Source: Bremia lactucae
Taxonomy: Eukaryota; Oomycota; Peronosporomycetes; Peronosporales; Peronosporaceae
Direction of reading: 5' to 3'
DNA length: 10,301 bases
Assembly: GCF_004359215.1 (NCBI RefSeq)
Contig: NW_027152057.1
Location: forward strand, 105,276-115,576
The notes under the pieces are model-generated. The model ran no database searches. It was not told the DNA's origin and saw only the letters and a program-made list of their open reading frames with translations. Position numbers and translations under genes: made by a program. Numbering within the stretch: the first letter of the stretch is position 1; every line of letters starts with the position of its first letter. This document shows positions 1 through 8,483 of the stretch, piece by piece.

Positions 1-284
1 AATAGCGGGCCACAAAGCTTGATTTCAGTTATAACTAAAAGATTTCGTAGGCAATAAATGGAAAATTAAAGCACACATATAAATGACCGTTGTCACCGTA
101 CCTTTCGTCGAATGTAATTGACCATTACAACGAGATTTCTTACTGCCATCGTTAGACGCTCTTGCCAGTACCGTCTGATCGTTGCCGGCATAAATCTTAT
201 CCTTTTTTGCTTCTAAGAAAACTTGGCAGCGCCCCTTACAAATTATTGAAGTGATTAATTATAGTTGGTCAAGTCATTATTCGT

Positions 285-321
285 ACAAACATCTCGAATA
301 GTATATATTCGAGATGTTTGT
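285..321. repeat. Perfect 16-bp inverted repeat with 5-nt loop
   Basis: The left arm ACAAACATCTCGAATA (285-300) is exactly the reverse complement of the right arm at 306-321, with the loop GTATA between. The bases just outside (284 T, 322 C) do not pair, so the symmetry ends sharply. It could form a cruciform or an RNA hairpin, bind a dimeric protein, or be the remains of a small inverted-repeat element. No gene lies beside it to suggest a role. Confidence 0.9.
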
Positions 322-800
322 CTCTCGTTTCTAAGCTCCGGTAGACTACATTAATACGAGCGACTATTAAGCTCAATAAGAAATCGATTGGGCGTTATTA
401 GGAGCGACGGCTGTATCATACGGTTGGCGAAACGGAATCAAGAAAATGTTGTCAGTAATTGCAAATATTTCACCTCAGTGCATGTTTGATGTGAATTCTA
501 AGATTGCCAATTGAAAAATTACCGGTAGTCTTCTGTTATCTTTTAAGGAGTCTTGTTGGCTATTGTGGTAGACTGTAATCTGTAGCATAGCTTTTCCATG
601 AACATCAGAGTATTTTGTTTATAGAGCGACCTAATCCTTAAAAACTACGATTTCTAAACTTGCAGGCTCAAAATTTTAGTTTACGATTGACACTTGCAAG
701 TAGCACGTCAACCCCAATTCAAAAAAAGTCCTAGGTTGAAAGATGGCGTAATTTGATCTAATACGAAAAGCTCTACAGGCCATTCTTGCAATATCAACAA

Positions 801-837
801 CTTTGGTGAGAAACTAAGAAAGTGTTTTCTACCAAAG
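801..837. repeat. Imperfect stem-loop
   Basis: Arms at 801-814 and 824-837 pair at 11 of 14 positions, including the perfect 7-mer CTTTGGT/ACCAAAG, around a 9-nt loop. In AT-rich DNA such a structure can occur by chance. No function is proposed. Confidence 0.4.
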
Positions 838-2116
838 TACAATGCATTTTTAAATCATTGTATGTTCCCTACATATTTGCAAAAATATTCTGTTTGAAGC
901 GTACGGCTTAGCCCCAAATCATAGTAAAAGACTAAGCACCCAGGCTACTTGCAAGACAACGAGGGGTAGCCATTGAAGAAAAATTACTCAGCAAAATATA
1001 GCTCATTCTCAGAACATTGTGCTGATGACTTTAAAATTTCAAATCAAGTAATGAACGAGTTACATCAAGTTTGCGCGGTATTTAAATAAATCGAGACATG
1101 ATAGTTCTATGCCAATCTGCAAAATTCGCGTAAATTTCTGCCCACTGATGCTTACATACGAATAAGATAAGTCGTCAGAGCAAATTTTCCGTGACACGGA
1201 AGGTACACAGAACCGATTTCTTGTCACAGAAGGTGCTTGATATGACTAACTCGCGAAAGTGATGCTGTGATACAGATTAGTTGAGCATTTCACGACTCAC
1301 TTTTGCATTCACTACTTGCTAAATTCTTCACTTCGGAAGCACTGTCCGAAGAAAGATATATTAGATGGATTTATTGGCGTACAAGAGAGAAATTTCATAA
1401 CCAAAGTGATGAGCAACATTCACAGAATTCGAAGGAGCCCATGTGAACTTTGTTGATTGACTAATCTTGCCTCGCGCTCGCTATTAAATATGTTTAGGAA
1501 AATTAAACTCATCCGGTCAGCCGTCTGCTTCTCCCCCAATGTATCGATCAGTGTAACGAGTACCGGTCCAATACGCAGATTCGACAATTTCGTCGTAAAT
1601 CAAGCAGTGTAACAGAGCTTTACAGCTCATTTATTCTACGGAAAAAAGAAAATGTATCAAAAAGTCATATACAAGCTCGTATTGCTGTCAAAACTTCGTT
1701 CAAGGACTAAAGTATTGTATATGATTAGTCGTAAATGTTGTGTGGTTGACACAATGGATAACACACCCTCATCAGCTTATGCTTTGACACGTGTCAGCCA
1801 TCCCGCAAGGGTATGTGGGTTTAGAAGGCTTTTAACCCTTTCCGATAGTTGTGCAAGCCTTACGAAGGCACTTTACACTGAAGTACAAAAGGGGAACTAG
1901 TTTACTTGTTTTATGTTTTACTTTCCTATTGTTAGCAGGCCTAAAATAGACCCTACTGTCTAGCTTAGAGCTACTAAAAATTTCCTGATCCCAACGTGCA
2001 ACCCCGTTAAGCTCGCCTCCACCAGGCCGTTGACATCGCAATTCGGCACTCGTCTAAACTGCGACTGAACAGTGAGCCTTACAATTATGTCTTCAGCACT
2101 CTAAGTCACTATTAAT

Positions 2117-2840
2117 TTACTCCCAACGAGTCAAAGACTCCTCGCAAGTTTCGAAGAGAAGGTCGTGTTCGACTACATTAGCGACATCTCTTCCATAAAA
2201 CAAGATGATGAATCGAAGCCCATCACGCTGACGTGTAAGAAAAATAATCACTTCGAGATCCACATCTCGTCCTAGAACGTGGTGTTGCCAATGCGTTAAC
2301 AGCGTTTCAACAGACACCTGGGCTAGAGCCCCCGACTCATCACAAATCCCCTTGGTGTGACCAACAGCGGAATATACTTGCAGAGGAGCAAGCTCCTCTT
2401 GGGTCATGATCATTGCGAATGAAAAAGCTCGACAAGATTATGTCTTCAACACCTTGTATGGAAGAACATCTTCTTTGGATCGTAGGCCAATGTTTGCAAG
2501 CTGGTCCATCGAGCTTGAGGCTAAAATGAGTGTGGAGCTGGTAGTGCACATAGCTCACAATGAAAGGCATTTACCCCTCAGGTCAGGACGCAACGTTAGT
2601 AACTGACCCATCCGCATGGTCAAGCGCATATAAACCTCGGTGTTCTTCATGGGGACTATACCAACTATCTTGTTTTCCGATGAAACGGAACAAGAAGATG
2701 ATAGTGTATTTATCCGATGAATTCATTAAATCTGACGCTCGATGAAAATATATGGGCTCTACTAGCCAGATCCGATGCGGCGGACATTTTATGTAGAACA
2801 AAAATTCGCTATGATACGCAAAGTTAAAAATTAAGGCCAA
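2117..2840. other. Unidentified coding-like stretch, strand unresolved
   Basis: The minus strand has an uninterrupted 98-codon frame from an ATG at 2413 to a stop at 2117. It includes the segments SGALAQVSVETLL and FIILFYGRDVANVVEHDLL, which faintly recall the DSGA and LGRD ends of a retropepsin. The distance between them is too short for a normal protease, so I do not assign one. The plus strand also reads plausibly in broken frames: about 2130-2275 (with FEEKVVFDYISDISS), 2406-2606, and about 2640-2710 (with FFMGTIPTILFSDE). The stretch lies just downstream of the minus-strand integrase and chromodomains. It may therefore be the 3' part of that element, or an antisense ORF like the one at 6936-7885. 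No function can be given. Confidence 0.3.
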
Positions 2841-2984
2841 TTAAATCAGTGTATCGTACACAGTTTGAGGTTCTTGCTTGTCAGCAAACTAGCGGTTCGG
2901 TTGCACGTCTTCCCACAGATGGAATTCATACCATGGCTCATCCCCACAGTTATCGGAGGTAAGCGTCGCTCGACGCATGTTGTC

Positions 2985-3165
2985 GCTTAACGCCGAGTTC
3001 TACAACATTAACGGCATAAGGGCAATCTTGCCGAATGGGTACCTCCTACTCCCAAGCGTTTTCCAATGAGGGGGCCCCCACCCACTTCACCAAATACTGG
3101 TATTAATCATCGTGACGACGTGACTTTTATGAGTTTATTTTATATGGAACGGAAGGTTCTTTTGC
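2985..3165 (-). pseudogene. Degenerate chromodomain, distal copy of a tandem pair
   Basis: On the minus strand the core reads QYLVKWVGAP, then SLENAWE, an in-frame stop, and EVPIRQDCPYAVNVVE. This is the usual chromodomain order: a beta-strand ending in LVKW.G, the xWE turn, then a C-terminal helix of the REDC..AV..E type. The first strand (about 3165-3125) is only weakly preserved. In retroelements this domain is fused behind integrase and binds chromatin marks to guide insertion. The copy lies downstream of a second chromodomain (3180-3350) and the integrase piece at 3446-3990 on the same strand. At least two in-frame stops mark it as dead. Confidence 0.65.
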
Positions 3166-3179
3166 TCGTTTACCCTGAA

Positions 3180-3350
3180 TGAGTCATTCGCAGACATCAA
3201 CGGCGAAAGTGCAATCTTCCCGAAGGGGTTCCTCGTACTTTCAAGCGTTTTTAAATATTAGTGACATTTACCCGCGCCACTTCACCAGACTGGCATTGGT
3301 CATTGCGACGACGTCGCTTTTAAACTCTCCACTTGAAAATGTAGGTTTCC
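3180..3350 (-). pseudogene. Degenerate chromodomain, proximal copy of a tandem pair
   Basis: On the minus strand the parts in order are HFQVESLK (first strand), RRRRNDQCQ (basic loop), LVKWRG (core strand), and EEPLREDCTFAVDVCE (turn and C-terminal helix). A 2-nt gap relative to the other copy just before LVKW shifts the frame, and there are in-frame stops after LVKWRG. It sits between the integrase fragment (3446-3990) and the distal chromodomain, the expected order for the C-terminus of a chromovirus polyprotein. The assignment rests on motif order in short, frame-broken pieces. The agreement between the two copies strengthens it. Confidence 0.65.
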
Positions 3351-3445
3351 TCTCACATCAAGCACTGCAGGAGGGGGCCGAAACAACAGAAACAGCTCTT
3401 GCTACTTTAAGGCACGAGGTGTAATTTGTTCGTGAGACTCTCGCT

Positions 3446-3990
3446 CTATTTTAAAGTATCTTTTACGGTGTCCAAACCTGTCTTGTTACGTTGGAGCATC
3501 AAAACCTCGCTGAGAGGGTTAGCTGGACATCCTGATGAGGATGCTGCACCATGCGGTATAACCGCCTTTCTCGGCGCGACTGATTCACCAAGCATTTCAT
3601 GACGTACTGATATTGCTAAAAGAACGCGGGTGAAGGGGAGTGAGGCCGAAAAAAAGATAGGAGAATAGCCTGTAGAGGCATGTACAGCGTTGTTTAACGC
3701 AAAATCAACAACAGGGGGTATTGTGCTCCAACACATCGGCATTACAGCATTCACACTGCGCAGAACGTCTTTAAAGACGTGTCTTGGCCCCAAACGGTCC
3801 GCTGTGGACATGTCTAATCTAGTATGTAGCATCCGAAAGATGAACTTCCAAACCCTACCCGTGTCATGGGGTCTCTATCAGAGGCAGTTGCCACTGGCGA
3901 ACGTGTTGACGATACACGCGATCAATATTTAGCATAACACCTTTATCATCAGGGGACCCGGCACATCCACTGACTGATTTATAAATTTTG
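3446..3990 (-). pseudogene. Ty3/gypsy integrase core fragment
   Basis: Retrotransposon integrase inserts the cDNA into the chromosome. This piece carries the second half of the catalytic core. SDRDP (about 3868-3882) holds the second catalytic Asp. VWKFIFRML then TRLDMSTADR follow, then VFKDVLRS and the conserved VDFALNNAVHASTGYSP segment; the 128 codons from 3832 to 3446 are open. Sequence upstream of 3882 (LNIDRVYR) also fits but is broken. Directly after STADR the family's HPQTDGQTERVN-type segment is missing, so the catalytic Glu is lost by an internal deletion of roughly ten codons. The first Asp was not found. It runs divergently from the plus-strand pol piece starting near 4035 and is followed downstream by the tandem chromodomains. 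Confidence 0.8.
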
Positions 3991-4034
3991 GGCACCAATA
4001 ATCTGGCTTACCGAGCCGAAGGATTCAATTAATT

Positions 4035-5305
4035 CGGCAAGAGACTGTGAAGAATGTTTTCCTAAACATTATGGTGGGATGTACGATATACAGCGCGCTC
4101 GCTTCAGTCGATGGGTAGTTTTAACTGCTGTTGAAAGCTAGCAATATTCCGCTTGCATCGGATAGCATCAAGCGGTATATTTTGGGAGTGCTGGCGATGC
4201 CTCAGCAACAACTAATTCTCTGATGACGTAATTTACGCAACTATTTCGCCCTCATAAATGTTATTGCGCATAAATATTTTGATGACATTTCTGCTTAAAG
4301 TCGCACAGAGTAGGGTCAGTGATACGTGGTTAATCACATTCATGAGGTATGTTCGATTGCATGCACACGAATACATCAACGCATAGAAATGTAATTTTAG
4401 TGTGGAAGATATTGCCGACTTCGGGAACTTCATCAGAAGTGAGGGATTAGAGCGTATCTAGCTAGAATAAAAGCTATAGTAGATTGGCCAGTTTTTAAGA
4501 ATCAAAAGGACTTACGTAAGTGGCTTGGCCTTGCCAAATACTACCACAATATATATGGCTAGGCTTTTTTACAATTTCCTTTCGAAGAAAGTCGACTTAT
4601 GCTGGACTAGCACCGAGAAGGAATTTTTTTAAGCGGTAAACGGGTGTCTACTGTATGCCCCATTTTAGGCCTTATTCGATCCTGGTTGGTCTTTCAGTGT
4701 CGCTTGTGGCATTTAACTTTACCATAAGCAGCGCTGTTTTATATTTATTCCTTGGAGAGATTTGCGCTCAAGTCTCGGCAGCTTAATCTGCAGGCAAGAA
4801 TTACCTTGTTTACGACAAAGAACTGCATTGAAGTATACTCTCGCCAAATTCAGTGGGCATCTGTATGGCTCTAAACCTTGTGTGATCTATACAGATCATA
4901 CCTCCTTATGCTGCGCAACTCACTCACCTCAACTCTCGCAGTAAGTGACCTGGTGGCTTCATTATTTGTAAATATAATTTCGAGGAGAAGTTTAAGCCGG
5001 AAAAAAATAAATGCTTTGGCTGATGCGTTGTCGCGAAAAGCTTATTTTGAACTTACTCATGTTAAGACTGTGTCATCGTTAGTCATTGACTTGATTTTTG
5101 TGGCTTAAGCCAAAGATGAGCAGTGTGTAGCGTTACAAATCACTTTTGGATACGATTAATTTAAAGGCTCGGACATTATGTTGTCGACTTATTTGAGTCT
5201 GGTGTTACATCGATACTCTATTGATAATTGTCTTTTGTGCTATTGCACGGATGCAGCAGATCCTCGGCGCATCGTAGCATTTTATGATAAGAAACTGAAA
5301 TTTTA
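4035..5305 (+). pseudogene. Ty3/gypsy pol fragment: reverse transcriptase, RNase H, start of integrase
   Basis: This is the plus-strand middle of a retrotransposon polyprotein, which copies element RNA into DNA and degrades the template. RT palm: YSALASVDG (4086-4115), where the catalytic Asp is replaced by Ala (GCT, 4101-4103); then IPLASDS; then the active-site motif YFDD (4275-4286), retained; KCNFSVEDIADFGNFI; DWPVFKNQKDLRKWLGLA; and YYHNYMARLF. RNase H: FSVACG (about 4693-4710, where the usual CDAS Asp is lost), VYDKEL, YGSKPCVIYTDHTSL with TDH near 4891-4899, and NALADALSRK (from 5009). The linker toward integrase continues with LHRYSID and TDAADPRRIVAFYDKKLKF, ending near 5305 just before the zinc-binding domain would start. 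Many stops and frameshifts are present, so it is inactive. It belongs to a different family from the telomeric copy, whose linker wording differs. Confidence 0.85.
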
Positions 5306-6244
5306 ATTTTTTTTATTCTCTAAAAAGTCACTTACCAAGCAAATTTTGGTAAATCTTACCTCCGCAAATTAATATATTTTCGCCTTTTTGCACTTTCTTA
5401 TGTATATAGTTGGACGTGATAGTGTTATATGTTATTTGCATATGTTGCCTTGATGTAGCATTAAAGCAATTTATATGCAACACGTCAATTCCTGCACCTG
5501 AACAATTGCCGTGCTCAATTTTTGAATCGAATGCACGCCAAGTATGGCTTAGTTATCGAAGAAAGAACTCATTTATAAGTTATAAATTTCAATCACCTCA
5601 CCACGTAAGCGTCACGATTAAGTTTAGTTTATTAACCAATTTCAGCAAACAATCTTACGTCGATGGCTAATGCTATATTATTTGCGAGATTTTGCGACGG
5701 TCAAGAATGCAACGCTCAAAATTTAATCTTCGTACAAATTATCCTATTGTGAGGACAGTGTCATTGGCATTTGAGCTCTCTCTTTTCAGGATGAATTGTC
5801 GATCTTAAGTCAGGCAATGCCACTAATTATTTTCAATGAAAATATTCAAAATTCCGCCGCTCCTCAAGGCTTCACTGATATAAATCATGTCAGCTTTACT
5901 GCACTTGATAGGGTTCCTCTCGCATCACAAATAAAATATACCATAAGTAATTCATCACTGTCTAGTAGATCTAAGAGCAATTATTTAAGCGTTCGCTTAG
6001 CTTTGAACTAATCTAATAATGTGTTTAAACGATTGGTAACTCATCGTTACTTAATTGACTTCAAGCTCTTAGGAGGTGGAACTTTTATTCGTACTGCGCA
6101 TTTTGAACTTCTTCTTTCTACTGTGCATTACGAGTACTTGCGACTTTGTCGACTTTCTTAGTAGACAGCTACACTTTTTGTGAGGATTGAGCTTCTTTCT
6201 CACTCTTAATAGATTCATTAACGACACCACTAGGGGCAATTTAA
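5306..6244. other. AT-rich gap between two retroelements, nothing recognised
   Basis: The plus-strand pol fragment stops at its left edge and the LTR of the terminal element begins at its right edge. Short open frames on the plus strand (5410-5670 and 5796-6011) have no motif I recognise. A minus-strand stretch at about 6090-6230 is rich in Lys and Glu but contains stops. The segment may hold decayed element sequence and the former target DNA of the terminal element. Confidence 0.5.
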
Positions 6245-6510
6245 TGTTGAAAAATCAGGGTTTGAGAATCAAGATATCACTGCACGTGTAGGCGTGCACG
6301 TCGTAATGCGGCCACGCTCTACTTAGACACACACCCTAGCACAGCGAGGAAGCGGTTAGACCGTCTTCTCTTGCGTGCAGTGAGGTAGTTATCGTGGGTG
6401 CCTTAGCGACCTCACCCAACGCAATTAGTACTCTAGTAAATGTGTCGTCACGGGAGCGGCAATCCGGCTCCTCGTGCGCACTTACTGAGTAAAAAGTTGT
6501 TTTGAGACTG

Positions 6511-6517
6511 ATTTATA
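6511..6517 (-). promoter_or_regulatory. TATA-like motif inside the LTR
   Basis: The minus strand reads TATAAAT near the middle of the LTR, a plausible place for an element promoter. It lies in AT-rich DNA next to a hairpin (6515-6535) and has no independent support, so it may be chance. Confidence 0.25.
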
Positions 6518-6772
6518 TTTAATCATATTAAATATGAATACCTATTTTTGCCAATCAAAAATGTCATCTCTACAGATAACACTTAATATGTATTGCGAGC
6601 GTATCTTTCTAGATACCTCCCATGACGGATGACGCTAGGCGTGAATGCACCTATGTGCATCACATACACAAGGGCTGGTCACAAATGGGAGCCATACCCG
6701 AGTACTAGGTCTAATTACTTTATTAAGTAATTGACCATCCTTAACGTACAACAAGTGTACTTACGGGGACTG

Positions 6773-6803
6773 TGTAACATTAGGGCAATTTTAGCCCGTT
6801 ACA
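6773..6803. repeat. Hairpin at the LTR terminus
   Basis: TGTAAC (6773-6778) and GTTACA (6798-6803) are inverted, as are GGGC (6783-6786) and GCCC (6794-6797). They would form a stem with a 4-nt bulge on one side and a short AT loop. The outer end coincides with the LTR edge, where integrase acts on the cDNA end. Confidence 0.75.
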
Positions 6804-6813
6804 CCATCCCCCC
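6804..6813 (-). other. Polypurine tract priming plus-strand synthesis
   Basis: The minus strand reads GGGGGGATGG immediately before the LTR start TGTAAC. A G-rich purine run directly 5' of the 3' LTR is the standard second-strand primer of LTR retrotransposons. It shows that 6245-6803 is the 3' LTR of a minus-strand element rather than the 5' LTR of a plus-strand one. Confidence 0.75.
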
Positions 6814-6935
6814 ATTAAAGGAAGAGTTGACAATTTAATTTCGTTAAAGAGGAACGAGGAACTGCGAGCAGCTTTACGCACCGCTAGTTCTCTAAATCGC
6901 TCTAGCGACCTGTGTTTACATACACGGCGCCAAAG

Positions 6936-7885
6936 ATGCGACCAAAAAGGGGCCACGTTGGTGGGTCGTCTGCGAACACGCAACTCAATCTGCACTAAGT
7001 GCACGCGCCGCGTCAACATGCCAGCAGCGTCTAATGCTTTAGTCGAAACGCCGATAGCTACTGCTGCTGTCGCGTTAACATGGCTTAAGGATTTATCCCC
7101 CTTTAACAGTGAGGATATTGATTCGTCGCTCATTGTCGACTACAATGAGTCGACACCGTTGCCGTCACCTCATAGTAGTGATGCGGACAACGAGCTCATG
7201 AGGAAGGATGATGGCGCGTTATTGCCCATCCAAACTTCTCTCATGGCTCACAACATGGAGACGGCAACATTTACGAATGCTGTCTCGTCGTCTGCGCTGA
7301 ATAGCGCAGCTACCATTAATGAGAGTGCTACCCATAAAGGCGCACCGCTTCTTCGTTGCGTAAAATTACTACGCCTTATGTTCAGACCATTATTTATTAT
7401 TATTCTGACATTAAGAATTTGGAGCCTAAAGCTCCGCCGACGACATGTGAACGTGCTCAGTCGGTGTCACAAGCCAGTCATTTGAACGTGGCTATGTGTC
7501 GGGTGACATATCACCGATGCCCCCTCAATCTAAATAGCCTTATAAAAATGGGCTAAGATCGTTGCTCCTAGAGCGCACCCTTCTAGACGCACATATTTAT
7601 CATGGCCTTTTTAAATCATGGAATACCGCTTTAGCGTATTTTTCCGATCCCGGTCGTGTTGCGTTCAAATGAAACGCCCGGCCAATACGAGGCGAAATTC
7701 ACGCGCCGCATTCATTTCCATTTTGATGCGAAGAAACAGCGGTCGCAGCGAATCCTGGATTAACTTTATTAAAGAAAAATGGCTTGCGTGTGAAAGAAAT
7801 CATGGGCGGTACTGTATTCTCTGTTTCTTTTCAATACGCTACTTCTGGTGGTCCATTTGAGACTAGCGAAGAGGCCTCAAGCTAG
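6936..7885 (+). pseudogene. Antisense accessory ORF of the retrotransposon, frameshifted, unknown function
   Basis: This lies on the strand opposite to pol, between the chromodomain and the polypurine tract. A proposed ATG at 6936 opens MRPKRGHVGGSSANTQLNL (stop at 6996). The frame then shifts to about 7018-7345 with MPAASNALVETP, LTWLKDLSPFNSEDIDSSL, DYNESTPLPSPHSSDADNE and MAHNMETATF. Further pieces follow in other frames: TPYVQTIIYYYSDIKNLEPK (7360s), GYVSGDISPMPPQSK and KSWNTALAYFSDPGRVAFK (7490-7669), NETPGQYEAKFTRRIHFHFD (7668-7760), and KEIMGGTVFSVSFQY plus ATSGGPFETSEEASS to TAG at 7883-7885. The whole is about 316 codons, acidic and Ser/Thr-rich early, then mixed and globular-looking. 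I recognise no domain and no zinc knuckle, so gag is not supported. Its stop overlaps the pol stop. Which strand codes here is inferred from composition. Confidence 0.5.
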
Positions 7886-8090
7886 TGCTCCTTTTTATAG
7901 ACAGTCACTAAGCCGGGCATGTCAATACGTAGGGTATCGATCGGTTCCCAAGAGTCAAAACTCTTCGGGAAACCTCTCCATTGCACGAGAATCTGATACC
8001 TTTGCCTCACGGAGCGGTGGGCAAGCAGCTTTCAACAAGGAAGCGTTGGTTCCCACCCGCATCTATCAGTGCAGGCGGCGCCCGATAGGA
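7882..8090 (-). pseudogene. Chromodomain at the C-terminus of the terminal element's polyprotein
   Basis: RAPPALIDAGGNQRFLVES (8085-8030) is the lead-in and first strand. After a frameshift near 8010 come RQRYQILVQWRGFPKSF, DSWEP and IDTLRIDMPGLVTVYKKEH, then TAG. The LVQWRGFP...SWEP core is typical of chromovirus chromodomains, which bind histone marks and steer integration to heterochromatin. This copy is better preserved than the two at 2985-3350 and differs from them in wording, so it belongs to another family. Confidence 0.85.
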
Positions 8091-8483
8091 GTGGCGATCT
8101 CACCCACCTAATCGTGGCTGCCTTACCATGGTCCGTTCAGTCATAGGCGCTAAGCGCTGCCGAACGACGTATTGTCGATTTCGAGGGTCAAGTCTTGCGA
8201 CTGACCTCGGATCTCGTTGATGTCCGTGCGTGGGATCGTCGGGGTTATGAACGCCTGAAGACTCGCTTGGACCTTTTTAAGAGGATAATGCTGAAGGATC
8301 CGCGTTACTCGCGTGATGTCCCTCACTCTCTGAGTCCTGTTCGTGGTGGAAGGAGTCGGTCGGCTGATAACTTTTCGCCTTCTCCATCTCCCTCACCCGA
8401 ATGACGCTCGACTCACAGTCGGCGTCACCATCGGTCTCCTAAGACAGATGGGTATGTGACCTCGTTAAGTTCTACATACCGTT

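Larger units (their letters stand above)
1..2116. other. AT-rich subtelomeric DNA with no recognisable gene
   Basis: I read both strands and found no open frame with protein-like composition, no retroelement motif and no RNA gene. Frames are closed by frequent stops except for short ones near 1652-1900 (+) and 1832-2041 (-), which match nothing I know and have no coherent continuation. The only ordered structures are the inverted repeat at 285-321 and a weaker stem-loop at 801-837. The stretch may be old transposon sequence decayed past recognition or non-coding spacer. Confidence 0.6.
2985..3350 (-). repeat. Diverged tandem duplication, period about 190 bp
   Basis: Two adjacent segments align over about 140 bp. 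GCAATCTT recurs at 3022 and 3211 (offset 189), and GACGACGT recurs with an offset near 193. Shared blocks include CAAGCGTTTT, CACTTCACCA and CGACGACGT. Each unit encodes one degenerate chromodomain on the minus strand, so the period of about 63 codons matches one domain. The divergence is large, so the duplication is old or predates insertion of the element. Confidence 0.8.
6245..6803 (-). repeat. 3' LTR of the terminal retrotransposon
   Basis: On the minus strand it begins TGTAACGGGC at 6803, directly after a polypurine tract, and is proposed to end in TCAACA at 6245, giving TG...CA ends and 559 bp. The 6803 boundary is well supported by the polypurine tract. The 6245 boundary rests only on a TG/CA match, since no second LTR is available. 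The LTR is rich in perfect small hairpins: arms 6515-6522/6528-6535, 6601-6606/6611-6616 and 6713-6720/6725-6732, plus the terminal one at 6773-6803. LTRs carry promoter and polyadenylation signals; a TATA-like motif is noted separately. Confidence 0.7.

Noticed and set aside
2117..2413. Minus-strand 98-codon frame as a retropepsin (SGA near its start, GRDV near its end)
   Set aside because: The active-site DSGA is broken by an inserted Glu, and the two motifs are only about 45 residues apart, too short for the fold.
3179..3424. Plus-strand 81-codon frame starting at MSHSQTS
   Set aside because: It is antisense to the proximal chromodomain copy, and the matching frame in the other repeat unit is closed by stops.
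6780..7133. Minus-strand 117-codon frame rich in Arg next to the polypurine tract
   Set aside because: Its Arg-rich composition looks like the reverse of acidic and Ser/Thr codons on the plus strand, and it runs through the polypurine tract into the LTR. It remains the main competitor to the antisense ORF.
8100..8404. Plus-strand open frame with ERRIVDFEGQVLRLTSDL and a Ser-Pro tail, at first taken as a gag or coiled-coil protein
   Set aside because: The minus strand here is the hinge between the GPY/F module and the chromodomain of one continuous polyprotein, with GRLKRYVELNEVTYPSV on one side and PPALIDAGGNQRFLVES on the other. The plus frame is most likely its shadow.
6936..8404. Reading the LTR as a 5' LTR followed by a plus-strand gag
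   Set aside because: The G-rich polypurine tract abuts the LTR on the minus strand, the pol domains run toward the LTR on the minus strand, and no zinc knuckle is seen on the plus strand. A 3' LTR with an antisense ORF fits better.
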